Below, in pieces: positions 33,771-44,389 of a DNA stretch of 64,000 nt (positions are counted from its first letter, which is position 1; every line of letters begins with the position of its first letter). Position numbers and translations under genes: made by a program. The DNA comes from Takakia lepidozioides. Taxonomy: Eukaryota; Streptophyta; Takakiopsida; Takakiales; Takakiaceae. The DNA lies in assembly GCA_030704615.1 (NCBI GenBank), contig JAKLZA010000278.1, forward strand, positions 95,001-159,000, written 5' to 3'. Below the pieces are notes generated by a model. It did not search any database, was not told where the DNA came from, and saw only the letters and a list, made by a program, of their open reading frames with translations.

Positions 33771-34298
33771 GTCGTGCGCATACATATCGCTACACAACTA
33801 CATCGCTGTCCAAACCACACCACACATATATGCACAATAAAGTAGTCTGCCACAATGATAAACAAGCTAAAAAGGACACACACTCTCACACAAATATGAA
33901 ATCCATCGCTATCACTCTTTAAAATAGAAAGTCGAGCCAGGGGCACCCCACGCTATGGGGACTCCACCCCACAACAACACACTCCCATCATAAGCACACT
34001 CAGATCTAAACGCATGAAGGAGCTCGGTCGCGCAGGCTCAACTCAAGAGAGATGAGCTGCGCGACTGCCGCTCTCGTGAAGATAAGACGGACCAGGTGTG
34101 TCAAACTAAACTTGACACCTGATTTAACACTTGACCTAAATCCAAGTGTTAAATACAAATAACTAGTTTTATTCTAGCTGTTTTCACACTGTGCTTATTT
34201 AACTTGACAGCTGTCGTGCGCATACATATCGCTACACAACTACATCGTTGTCCAAACCACACCACACATATATGCACAATAAAGTAGTCTGCCACAAT
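33771..34298 (-). repeat. 3' LTR of the DNMT-bearing Ty3 element, with a second partial copy
   Basis: On the minus strand a purine tract (AGCTAGGGGGGCGA, about 34312-34299) is followed at 34297 by TGTGGCAGACTACTTTATTG, the likely polypurine tract and LTR start. The first 87 bases of this LTR (34298-34208) recur with one mismatch at 33857-33771. The sequence between would make one LTR of about 437 bases (34297-33861) ending TTTATCA, followed directly by the start of a second LTR that is broken off at 33771. A TATTTTAAA box-like word lies at about 33920. Confidence 0.6.
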
Positions 34299-34558
34299 CG
34301 CCCCCCTAGCTGGTGGATAGGTCCCTCTACCTCCAGATAGCTACAAGACGTAATAGCCATAGCCGTACTAAGTCCGCTATCACTGTCCCTATCGTACTCA
34401 AACTCTATAGACCAAGAGGCCGGGTACAAGAGTAGCCCCATCGTTAGTCGTCGTCTTGCAATCTGTGAACTTGAGCCAGGACTTCGTGTATTCAAGGTCT
34501 CCTGTAGCTGGGCCTTGCGTTGCTTGTTAGCCTCCCATGGTTGTATCCACTCCCACTA

Positions 34559-34920
34559 TCCAATGCATTGTGGACATAACCAATCCCCATCTGGAACCAT
34601 CTCAAGAGGTGGAGTCAAGCACCCCATATGCCAACCTCTAGAGCATCGATCACACACCAACATGGTGGCTGCCCCTTTAGCAGACCCACACAACATGCAC
34701 CTCAAACCTGCAGATACCACTGCCAGGTTTGGGTCAATCCTGCCATCGACATTCAAAAGGTGACATGGCGCACAATTACGCACATGGTCCTTCCAAGTTA
34801 TGCCATCCCGACCCTCCAAGACCAAGACGCCTGAGGGCAAGACCTCTCGAACCCTCAAAATAACACGTCCTGCAGTCACATCCAGGGTCGTAGGAGCAGT
34901 CTGCTGCAGATAGACATAGT
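34559..34920 (-). CDS. PHD finger at the C-terminus of the Ty3 polyprotein
   Basis: PHD fingers bind histone H3 tails, often reading lysine methylation. The sequence runs GRVILRVREVLPSGVLVLEG (an SH3-like module after integrase), CAPCHLLNVDGRI, then the finger: CMLCGSAKGAATMLVCDRCS followed by RGWHMGCLTPPL and GDWLCPQC. The C4-H-C3 spacing is complete: CxxC, CxxC, HxxC, CxxC, with the conserved Trp two residues before the last CxxC. A TAG stop follows one codon after the last pair. In many chromoviruses a chromodomain occupies this place and guides integration; a PHD finger here suggests an analogous targeting role, which is inference. Confidence 0.85.
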
Positions 34921-34987
34921 CACCAGGGTTGAATCTCCGAACCCCAGGACGATAGCCCCACCACGTATGGTAGCATACCTCAACGTA

Positions 34988-35890
34988 TCACGGTGTTGTG
35001 CAATGGCAAGGTTCTCGAAAGCCATGGCATGACTCTCTTGAACAACTCTGCACGCTGCTCACACGCACGTGCCCACACGTCCGGATCGTCAAGGTTAAGA
35101 ACTGTAGCAGCTTCTCTGCGAATGGATGTAGGCAAATCCGGCTCTCGCCAAAGAGAAGAAAGTATGGTGAGAAGGAGGCAAGCGATGTTTGCTTGCTGAA
35201 CCTGTAGCCCATGGCTAACCAGGGTAACTGAAGGTCCCAATCTCCTAGGTGTCCCTTCTGCAAGCCATACTTGCGCAAACCCCTCTTTACTGTCTGAACA
35301 ACTCTCTCTGCCAAGCCATCGGCCTCAGGATGATCCCGAGAAGTGGTGCGGTGGTCTATCAAGGCCTTGTCACACAAAGCCTGAAACTCCCCCAAGAACT
35401 CTCTCCTTGGTCCGTGAGTACCTCAGCTGGAGCACCGAATCGGCTAAGCACACAATCCAAGAATGCATACGCAGCTCCCTCACTAGCCTTATCAGGCAAT
35501 GGAACCAATTCAATCCACTTGGAGAAGTGCTCCACCATCACCAACACGTACTTGTTGTGGCGCATGGTCAGTGGCAACGGCCCTGCGAAGTCAAGACTCC
35601 ACCTGTAGCCCAATCCCATGATCGGAAGAGGGTACAATTGTGGAGTAGGGGCGTTGAATGAAGCACGCACCTTGTCACACACCATGCACCTAGCCACAAA
35701 TTGTTGCACCTCTGTGTGCATACCACGCCACCAATACTGCCCCTGCAGTAGGCTATGGGTGCGTCGCACCCCAAAATGCCCCAACTCCTCGTGGGCATGC
35801 CGCACTAACCGTGCCCGCTGTGTTGGGTGAGGCACAATCCTCACTCGACCATCCTCCCACACTCGGAGCAGGTGTGTCCCTCCCACTTGA
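34988..35890 (-). pseudogene. Ty3 integrase
   Basis: Inserts the retrotransposon cDNA into the genome. The zinc-binding HHCC module is visible (HAHEELGHFGVRRTH then FVARCMVCDK). The catalytic core follows: RWSLDFAGPLPL (first Asp), SRFGAPAEVLTDQG (second Asp), then DHPEADGLAERVVQTVKRGL (Glu). A frameshift separates the DQG part (frame ending 35359) from the Glu part (35395-34988). The C-terminal region then leads to the SH3-like and PHD modules. Confidence 0.9.
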
Positions 35891-35989
35891 ACCTCTTGGC
35901 TCGTTGTAGGATCCGATCCCTCTCCTTGGCAGTCACAGTGGCTGCCGTGTCTCCAGTGCGGAGGTAGTCCAACACAACTGAATCCTCAT

Positions 35990-37515
35990 GTATATCTTTG
36001 GCGCCACCTTGCTCATTGCTGGCCTCGGGTCCTCAGACACTTGATCTACAGTCATCCCTGTTGCAGGTCCAACCTGGCCTTCCGCTGCCAAGATACATAG
36101 AAATGCAGATACATGCCATCCGGGCACCATCTCCTCGTCCGTCTCACCATGCCACCGAGCTCCAGTGTCATCCTGCTGGCCCGTGCATGGATTGCGACTC
36201 AACCCATCTGCATTGCGATTGACCAAACCCGGTCGATGCACCACCTGAAAGTCATACTCTTGAACGATGAGTGCCCACCATGCAAGCTTCCCCGTAAGCT
36301 TGTCTGACTCCATCAACCACTTGAGTGGTTGGTGATCCGTGATAAGGGTGAAGAGATTGCCGTATAGATAGCACCTGAAGTGTGCCACGGCCCACACTGC
36401 AGCTAAGCATTCTCCCTCATATGAGCTATACTTAGACTCTGCAGCATTGTTCGAGCGGCTAGCATAAGCCACTACGAACTCTCTTCCCTCATCATCCACC
36501 TGTGTGAGCACCGCTCCAAGCCCCAGCATGCTCCAATCTGTATGCAGGAAAAGGACGTCCCCTGATAGGTCGTCTCAAGATGGGCGCCGAGGTCAACCTC
36601 GCCTTGAGCTCTTGAAAAGCTTGTTCTTGCTCATCTTCCCATTGCCACTCCTGGTCCACCTTGGTCAGCTTGGTTAGAGCCTTTGCAATGGCACTAAATC
36701 CCTTAACAAACCGTCTGTAATAGTTTGCTAACCCCATGAAAGCTCGAACTCGGCTCACATCCGTGGGGCGTGGAACCTGTGCAATGGACTCTACCTTAGT
36801 CTGTTGTACCCCCAATCCTCCAGGATATATCATGTGACCCAGATACTCAATCTGGTTGTGGAAAAACTTGCACTTGCCCGGATGTAACTTCAATCCGTGC
36901 GTCCTCAAGCGCTCAAATACCCCTGAAGGTGTCTCTCATGCTCCTCCACCGTAGCACTAAAGATGATGTCATCTATGTAGCACCGAGCAAACTCCACCCC
37001 TGCTAGAATCATGTCCATGACTCTTTGAAACTCAGCGGGAGCGTTTTTAAGCCCAAATGGTAAGAACCGCCACTGGTATAGGCAATCCTTCCCGTGCTCA
37101 TTGATCCCCCAGAATGCCGTCTTTTGCTTATCCGCCTCCTTGATCGGCAACTGGTGATATCCGGATCGTAAATCCAACGTGCTAAAGACCTTGGAATGCC
37201 CAATGGCATCAAAGATCTCCTCTGGTGTCGGCATGGCATATCTATCGGACTTGGTCTGACGATTTACAGGCCGGTATCACCGCACATACGTCTCTCCGTC
37301 CAATTGCCATAGACATCCTTCTTGGCTGGCATCACTGTGGCTGAAGCATACTCTCCACCAGAGAGCTCCACCAAACCTGCCTCCCAGAGATCTTGAGTCC
37401 TCATCTGAATCAAAGACCTCTCCCATGTCACTGTATCTATAGGGTCTCCGAAATATTGGCGTGTCAGTGGCCAACTCAATACGGATCTCTTGACCCTTCA
37501 GTGCTCCCAAGTCCT
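35990..37515 (-). pseudogene. Ty3 reverse transcriptase and RNase H
   Basis: Reverse transcriptase motifs in order on the minus strand: IFRRPYRYSDM (37450), AGLVELSGGEYASATVMPAK with KKDVYGNWTERRMC (37380-37290), FSTLDLRSGYHQLPI (37185), YQWRFLPFGLKNAPAEFQRV (37085), and the catalytic CYIDDIIFS (about 36980), which keeps YxDD. Then LKLHPGKCKFFHNQIEYLG (36890) and VRAFMGLANYYRRFVKGF. RNase H follows: DWSMLGLGAVLTQVDDEG (36540), AESKYSSYEGECLAAVWAV (the SxxExE region) and TLITDHQPLKWLM, ending RNADGLSRNP at 36190. At least three frame changes are needed. No protease motif was seen upstream. Confidence 0.95.
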
Positions 37516-37859
37516 TCAAACTGAAGGCAAAGCAATTCCTGTAAGCCCTCAGGAACCGCCGTATACGTTGTCTCTCTCCTCCGGTGACAATGGGTCCAAT
37601 GTCAGGCTCCCAATTGTCCTCCGTAACTGCAACCTTAAGTCCAGTGGGCTTAGAGGTAGAGGACGCGTCCCGTGGTTGCTATGCTGCAACCTCTTGAGCA
37701 GTACCCCCTTCCTGCTCAGTCAATGACAAGGCCTCATCCTGCCCCATCATCTCATCATTGAGAACCTCCTCAACCCGAGAAGAATCCCCAACCTCATCCA
37801 TCACAGCTGCCTTGGCTGCCAACTCCCTCTGAACCTCGAGCACCTCCCATGTGTGCCAT

Positions 37860-38757
37860 GGATGTCTACACCCCCGTGGTCCTCACCGGCTCGCCCCCAC
37901 TCGCTGCCTGTACCGTCTCGGTAGGCAGAGAGACCATGAAGGGGAGTGCACTCCGCACTCTACGTTGCTCAGCCATAGCCAAGCTGATAATCCAGGTCAA
38001 GCAATTGAGATCCATTGGTTGCCCCAACACCTGACGCCGTGATGCCTCAGAAAGAGAAGGCACGCCGTGGTCCCAGTGGAAAACCCCATAGCCCGCTCTC
38101 GCTCGTCGGCATTTGGCTCCACTAACTGCTGCAACTGAGCATCCCACAGGAGGCCAGGTCCACCATCCCCGAAAAGCATGGATCCTGGGAAGCTGAGCAG
38201 TGTAGGTAATGCTGCTCGTGGTTGACCCACCCTGTTGACCACTGCCAAAGGCAAACGGTCATCGTGTCTCACACATTGAGACTGCCTCCCTGTGTCCAAA
38301 ATGCCATCCACGGTGAGGTGTGCTGGCCGCTGCACCCCCATCAAATGCACGCTTGAGCAGTGCGGGTGGCATCAAGTTAGTCCACCATAGCCGTGGACGA
38401 TGAGCCCGTGATCCCCACTGCAGCTGCCAGCAGCACTGCTGACCCAAGCCATGATCGGACTTGATGCACACTGGCCATCACCCTGGCCCGAGAATCGCCC
38501 ATCAGTGGCACATTCTCCAAGATGTATGCTGGCGATACAACTTGATGAAGCTGCAAGTGGCAAAATCCGCACCATCTCCCAAAACAGACCCGTCCTCGAG
38601 TCTCGCAATCCATTGCCATGCCCGGCTGATGAATGCCCTTGGCAGGGCCAACCTGCCACTACCAGATCAATGGAGCCAACCGGCTCCAAATCCGGCGCCC
38701 CAGCAACGAAATGTCTGCTGGCAAGGCTTGTTGGTATCCAACGACGCAATGGCGTGA
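37860..38757 (-). pseudogene. C5 cytosine DNA methyltransferase domain, DNMT3/DRM-like
   Basis: Methylates cytosine in DNA using S-adenosylmethionine. Motif IV is intact at 38668-38618: DLVVAGWPCQGHSSAG, with the catalytic Cys of the PCQ motif, then GLRDSRTGLFWEMVRIL. Motif VI is AYILENVPLMGDS (about 38530-38500). Motif VIII is GSRAHRPRLWWTNL (about 38425-38380), which resembles the SAAHRARYFWGNL of DNMT3 more than the QxRxR of DNMT1. The region before motif X is ERERAMGFSTGTT (about 38100), and motif X is ASRRQVLGQPMDLNCLTWII (about 38050-37990). Motif I (FxGxG) is missing because the element is cut at about 38757. The domain sits upstream of the reverse transcriptase, joined by an acidic linker (37.5-37.85 kb). 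Two or three frameshifts make this copy inactive. Confidence 0.85.
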
Positions 38758-38910
38758 GCGTTGCACGTGAGCGCGCGAGCGTACGCTCACGCAGGAGTGA
38801 CGTGGCGTGAGCGTGCTCACGCCAGCTGACGTGGCGTGAGCGTCATGTCAGCATGCTGATGTGGCGGTAAATGATGACGTGGCACTGTCCGTCAACTGCC
38901 ACGTCAGCAT
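38757..38910. repeat. CGCTCACGC inverted repeats and TGACGTGGC cluster
   Basis: Repeated GCGTGAGCG and its complement CGCTCACGC occupy 38752-38835. TGACGTGGC occurs at 38798, 38827 and 38875, and in reverse (GCCACGTCA) at 38898. ACGT-core words of this kind are binding sites for plant bZIP factors, so this could be promoter or LTR sequence of the interrupted Ty3 element, or the end of the neighbouring MULE. No function can be shown. Confidence 0.6.
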
Positions 38911-39359
38911 TAACATGTGCCGCCTATAACCGTGGATGGTCCTATTACCGTGGAATTAATGCAGGGAATCTTGCCTAAATAGAATCAAGACGAGCGTTGA
39001 GGCCTACAATTGCAGCATCCAACATTGTGCAATTACAAATGCTTGTTTCACTTTTACAATTACGAAGACGACAAAATATCCTCACAAAGTGTGCGCCATA
39101 AAGGCTGCCACGAGAAGACTTCCTCCCTCCTCAAATAACAATGAGAGTTATGATCATCTTCAAAAGATGATTGTAGTGCATAGCGACAGCAAGACATGTA
39201 GACTTCGAACGGTGCAATGACAAATGTGCACTACCTAAAAGTTGTCACTCAGACCTCACTCCGTATAGTTGGAGGCCATATCATTGCACAGCCGACGAAT
39301 TGATGTGAATTACACATTTCAAATCATGGTCATCCACATACCACATTACATAGTTCATG
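38911..39359. other. Flank between the Ty3 element and MULE A, no gene
   Basis: Mixed-composition DNA without coding motifs. It should contain the downstream end of MULE A, but I could not find an inverted partner. Confidence 0.4.
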
Positions 39360-42300
39360 CTACCCATGTGTTGTATCCCGCTGCAAAAGAGTATCGACCT
39401 CGTTGAAACTCATAGTGGCCTGGTGAATGAAGTTGTCACGTTTGGGATCGCAAACCATCCTCCTCAAAAATATGAAATACAAATGTTTGCAGGGTATGAT
39501 TTACCTCTCTTGCCCAAACTGGTTGATAGCATATTCACAAAATCAGGACATGTGCAATTGGGAAATTGGAAACCGTGATGTCGTAGGTCCTGTCATGAAC
39601 AGCAGATGTGGAAGTGATGATTGTGAATACCCGACCATATCCTGGATCGGGTACTTCCGTGGTGCTTCCGACACGAGCTTGGAGCATTCTTGCGGACTCC
39701 ACTTTGCCAAAGTGTTCAGCGGTTGGAGGGAAACCCGAACGAGCTTTCCATCTCGTTTGGTTGGCCACAAGTCAGGATTTGCCGGGGGGACCCGGAGGAC
39801 GCAGAGTAGTAGCACATGCATGGAGTTGGGGTTGTCTCGCAAGGGAAAAACCTGCCTCCTCCAGCATTTCAATCTCCTGAAAGCTGAGATGTTTCCCACT
39901 TCACGGGCCAAACGGTTGGAGGAGATGGCTTCATCACTACGGAAGGACGCACAGTTCCATGCACACATCTGGCACAATCATCTGCGCAGAACCAGAACTT
40001 GTGGTTCTTGGCTTCTGGTTGACCGTATGGACGCATCAAGCCCGTGAAAGTCGAGCAGGAGTTCGGGCACCACCTCTGGATATAGATGAAGTGCACTTCT
40101 CGAAATTAGTTGCCCTGATCGCTGTACATTTCACACGAGACCCGACACTTGTGCGTTCTATGTGCCAAACGTGGTCGGGGCATGCGGACTCAAGCACATC
40201 AAGGGGTTGTTTCTCTCCTGCACCATTTCAGTGGCACGGTTTGATGCTGGAGCTTGCCGTCGTGTTGGAGGTTCCTCCACAATGGAGGTTCCGGACATGG
40301 AGCTGTCATGCAGGGGAACACGAGCTTCGAGAAGTTATCACGGTCTGCCCTGTGGGAATCTGAATCCGAACCAGGTGGAGTGTTCAATTTCCTCTTACAG
40401 GAGCCGAATCTCTCCTCCCCTTCAAGATGTGGAACTCTAGAAACAAGTGGCGTTCCCTGGGCATACATGCTCACCGCCCGTGCTATCTTGATTGGATCCC
40501 CAGATCTGTTTGCAGCACGCAACATCAACTCCCATTTGTCCGGACCCTTGCCACCAACCCCCACCTCGTAAGAAATCACGGTATCGGGTTTGTTGTTGCA
40601 AGGCACGTATCAAATCATCTGTTGTTGCCACATACAAATCCCGACCTCGTTTCCCAGACTGCTGCAACCATGCATTGTGCACAGTTTCTGCCAAATTGCA
40701 AGATGGCATGTCCGCCATTTCCTCAATGGACATGTTCTGCAAAGAGGATAACCACACTTCAGAATAGTGCACAGGAAACAACATAAAAGCAATGAGTCAA
40801 AAATATGGAAAGCAAATGTATGAATAAAGCATGAAATAGAAGCCTCGTACCATTTCATGGCTGCTCCCCACTGTCTATACCGGAAGTGCCAAAACGCCAG
40901 CCAATCTTCCAATGCTCTCATACTCTCAAGTGATGCAGCTCCAGAAGAGAACCACCAGGCACGAATTGTCTGGAACAAAGTGTCCGCCTCCTTCATTGTT
41001 CTAGCATCTTTGTACTCTTTGCACAATTTACGGTGCTGAGTCTGCATCTCTGGTTTGATGTCCGACTTTGTATGTTTTTCCAGAGATTGTGTCCAATGGA
41101 ATAGACATGTACGCTCTCTTCCTGGCATAGGCACTTTTGGGTCGCCCGATCCGAAGACAATACGAATAGCATTGAAATTTGCTTGAGCACTATCCGCCAT
41201 GAAACCTGCGAAATTTGGAGATGGCAGCCCATGGCAGCCCATGACACGTATCAGGGAATTCCACATGAGCTTCTGGGATTCCGTATCCTCGGATTGCATG
41301 TCACAAACTGCAATTGTCATAACTCGTTGGTACACTGGATCGTAGACATGACAAGCCATTGTCGTCCAATCCTTCACTCGTTTCACATGATCAAACATAA
41401 GAAAACAGTTCTGCAAGTCCCCAGTCTTCTGCATCCGCTTCACGAGGCTAACCCCACTGCCCTCCCCAACAGTCGACATTTTGAAAAGAAAAACTTTGAT
41501 GGCACCTTGACCTGGGAATACATTGTCCTGGATGTAATCGTACTTGCTCAGTCGTTTCAATTCCAAAATATTGTCTATGTAGCCTCTGATCCCAGAGCCC
41601 ATTCTCAATGCATTGATCTGATGCCGAATGTTAGGTGAACTTAAAGTGGAGAAATGATCCATGACCAGTCCAATGCTGCACCGTCAAGTTTAGTCCCCAC
41701 AGAATCTCCTTCACTCAAAATATGGCTTTCCAAGAAGGACTTGCTTGCGCCAAGAGCAATTGCAGATGTTGTTGCGGATGGGTTTCTCCCGAACTCCTGT
41801 TTGATCAACCTCGATACTGTCTCAACACTCTCCCTGTAATCCCCCTTCGAGACAGGATGGTTATGGAATCCAAAATGCACACAAGCTCTCGTCATTGTAT
41901 TCAAACGGTGGACAACATAGTACATTCTTGCTCCGCAGAGCGCCAAGCAGGATGGCACAAGTTTGCAGAATTTGCAGACGAAAGTGTTTGCCGGTGGAGG
42001 GGCAGTCCCAGGCTGAAATGGATTTCCGCCAGACCCTCCCATTCGCTTTGATTATGAACCCAGACTGAAGAAAGTGTCTGCAATTCAAATTATCACACCT
42101 AAGGTGTCCATTGCAAACTGTCCTCCTGAAAACAAGCTTGTCATCATTCTGAATATTGGATGTTTTTGTCTGCACCACGGGTGCCCGTCGTGTTTCTGTC
42201 CATTCCATGCATCATGATTGTTACACCTCCAACTCGCGGAGGAGGAGGCAGCTCGAATAGGATATCGCCATCAAAAGTCTCCGGCAAGAACTTCACAGGC

Positions 42301-42854
42301 ACCTGCTTCAAAGATTCCCAATCAATTCCCCGCAACTCACTTTTGAATCCAGCCATTCCTCCCATCGCCCGCAATTTTGGAATGACACTACAAATCTCTT
42401 CTTCATCAGCTTCTGCAACCACAGTAGGAAGGACTGGATTTGGAATTTCACTTATGTCATCATCGGAAGAATCCGAAAGCTCAACGATTGGAGTGGAGGA
42501 AGTCTGTTCTTTTTTCACCACCACCTCCCTCTTGTCTTCAACGACCGAAGCAGCAGTCCCGGGCGTCACATATGACCCAAGGGACTTTCGCGAGGCTCTC
42601 CAAGTACTCTGTATCGACCAGGACGCACTCTCCACTGGCTGATATGAGCCGTCTCATCACGTTTTGGAAAGAATATTTCACCAACTTCCCTTTCAGATCG
42701 TAAACCTCTTTCTCCAAAAAGATGGAGCCATTCTGCAGCTGAAAACGGGTAGCCAACATGTTCCAGAACAATTGCAAATCCATTGTCAAGGACTTCCTGG
42801 AGAACGGCACTGGTTTGTCGTCTGAGAAGAACTCTCCGCTTCAGAGGAAGCCAT
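39360..42854 (-). pseudogene. MULE transposase A (FAR1-like domain order), decayed
   Basis: Cuts and pastes Mutator-like elements. It starts MASSEAESSSQTTNQ (42854). The N-terminal module (LQNGSIFLEKEVYDLKGKLV) parallels MULE B. Then come PIVELSDSSDDD (42497-42461, SUMO-interacting-motif-like) and a WRKY-GCM1-like zinc module (VCNGHLRCDNLNCRHF ... CVHFGFHNHPVSKG). The DDE core at 41660-40900 has LMFDHVKRVKDW, FMADSAQANFNAIR and the CxxH motif of RTCLFHWTQSLEKH. DMPSCNLAETVHNAW follows an intron (about 40730). FWFCADDCARCVHG is at about 40000. The SWIM zinc finger is NCTCPDF...YPCKHLYFIF at about 39560-39440, and the gene ends at TAG 39360. Domain order equals the FAR1/FHY3 family. At least five frameshifts separate it from function. 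Confidence 0.85.
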
Positions 42855-44196
42855 CTTCCTTCCTCGAGTATGTTTGTACCTTGCTATCGCAGATCTAGTG
42901 TAAATCGGTTTACTGCTGTCTCCAGAACACAGTTGAAGAATGAGCAGAGAATATGGCGGAGGAAGCTCAGATAACGACTGTGCATATTCTGTTATTCTTC
43001 CAGATATGCAGCCGTCCATTTTAATTACTTTTCTTGTGGGCCCAGTGGTCAGAGTATCCCTAGGGGCAGTGTCGGCAACTGTTAAACCGTTAATCAGAAC
43101 CTCATCAATAAACCCAATAACAAAGCCGACTTCCTGGAAGCATGCCACAGGATCTGAGAATGGGATTGCAGATTAAGTAATGTATCTATATACTACTACC
43201 AATGATCATGCGCACCTGGAAAGTTCCAAATGTGAACGAATGTGGGGTTTGGCTAACAAGGATGACCGTGTATGATATTCCAAAATTTGTCATCAAACTC
43301 TCGTTCATTTATATTTATTTGTTTAAGACTGCGCATCAATTTCTGGGATTCGCTGTTCTTTTTAAATATTGAACCCGTTCTAATAAAGAACACCGTTTTT
43401 TTGGGCGGCACACGTCAGACATCCATAACTGAATACGAACAGCTGTACACCAATTGCTGGCATGTGCACTAATAAGGAAACGACTATGTGTAACGGTCAC
43501 GCGGGAGGGAATCCGATGCTTCTAGAGACACGCAAGAACACAGGCAATCCCGCAAGAAATCGGAGTCACTGCGTTTTTCTACTTTTCGCGCTTAGAGGGA
43601 GAGTGGTAGTCAAGCTGGAGAGGTTTCCTTCTAGAATACGAAAGAGAAGAAAGTCTCTTTATTTTACTTCCCTTAGAGAGAGACGCAGAGCAGAGAGAAA
43701 ATGACGAGGCGTCGTTTGTTGGAGAACACAGGGCCAAGGCAGCAGGTGAACGCGGAGACTGATTCACAAGAGCAGACGGAGACTGAGGCAGCGGCTGCGA
43801 CACAGTCGGCGATAAGAGTGCGCCAGCCTGTGGAGGCAGAGATGAATCGCAGGGACACTGAAGAAGGTGGAAGCACGCGGAACGCCGAACCTGAAGAAGG
43901 TCAGAAACCCTTGCGCAGACAGAAACTCCAGCAGATGTGAGAGGGAAAGGAAAGCTGCAGAAGGGGATCAAATTTCAAAACCTAAGAAGGTGCCAGTAAG
44001 TTTTTATCATATAGTCTGTCTGATTGCCTTTCAAGGAGTCCTTCCTCTTCCATTCTTTAGCAGAACTACTGAATCGCGAGCGTCGTTAACGCCATCGATT
44101 CTCCTCATGAGATTTATGTACCTATGTGTTTGAGAGAAGTCGCACTTACTATTCTCCCTAAACTCAAGATTGTCTTGCCGCCAATCATTCGCACAG
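42855..44196. other. Interval between MULE A and the composite MULE
   Basis: Mostly without recognised content. A plus-strand open frame at 43701-43940 (MTRRRLLENTGPRQQ, then Gln/Glu/Ala-rich) is followed by a possible exon end at AAG|GTGCCAG (about 43990). It is highly charged and low in hydrophobic residues, and I do not recognise it; confidence that it is a gene is about 0.25. The minus-strand frame 43148-42860 upstream of MULE A may be its 5' untranslated region. Confidence 0.35.
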
Positions 44197-44261
44197 GGGC
44201 TGCTATTTCATGAGCATGAGCATGAGCGGAAAAAAAAAATCATGAGCAGAAGCATGAGCAG
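44197..44261. repeat. Left terminal inverted repeat of the composite MULE
   Basis: TGCTATTTCATGAGCATGAG (44201-44220), then further CATGAGC units and an A10 run, then CATGAGCAGAAGCATGAGCAG. It matches the reverse complement of 56762-56838. Confidence 0.65.
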
Positions 44262-44389
44262 ACCATTGTGAGTCCACGGAAATAGGGTTAGGAGGCACGG
44301 AAATAGGGTCATGTGAAGTTGGAATGTGGCACCAGTGGACTTAAATGCAACATTTTATTGCAAATTTTGTGGCAAGCCACGTCTATACA

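Larger units (their letters stand above)
33861..38757 (-). mobile_element. Ty3/gypsy retrotransposon encoding a C5 DNA methyltransferase and a PHD finger
   Basis: Order on the minus strand: DNMT3-like methyltransferase (38757-37860), linker, reverse transcriptase and RNase H (37500-35990), zinc-binding and core integrase (35890-34990), SH3-like region and PHD finger (34920-34559), polypurine tract and 3' LTR (34312-33861). The 5' LTR, gag and protease are not found: the element is cut off at about 38757, where an inverted-repeat-rich stretch begins. Many frameshifts break the polyprotein, so it is a decayed copy. Methyltransferases inside retrotransposons have been reported for charophytes and dinoflagellates, which fits the algal assignment. 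Confidence 0.9.

Noticed and set aside
38720-38745. TGGTATCCAAC looked like a tRNA primer-binding site (TGGTATCAGAGC)
   Set aside because: It is on the wrong strand for this Ty3 element and lies within the methyltransferase reading frame (RRWIPTSLA).
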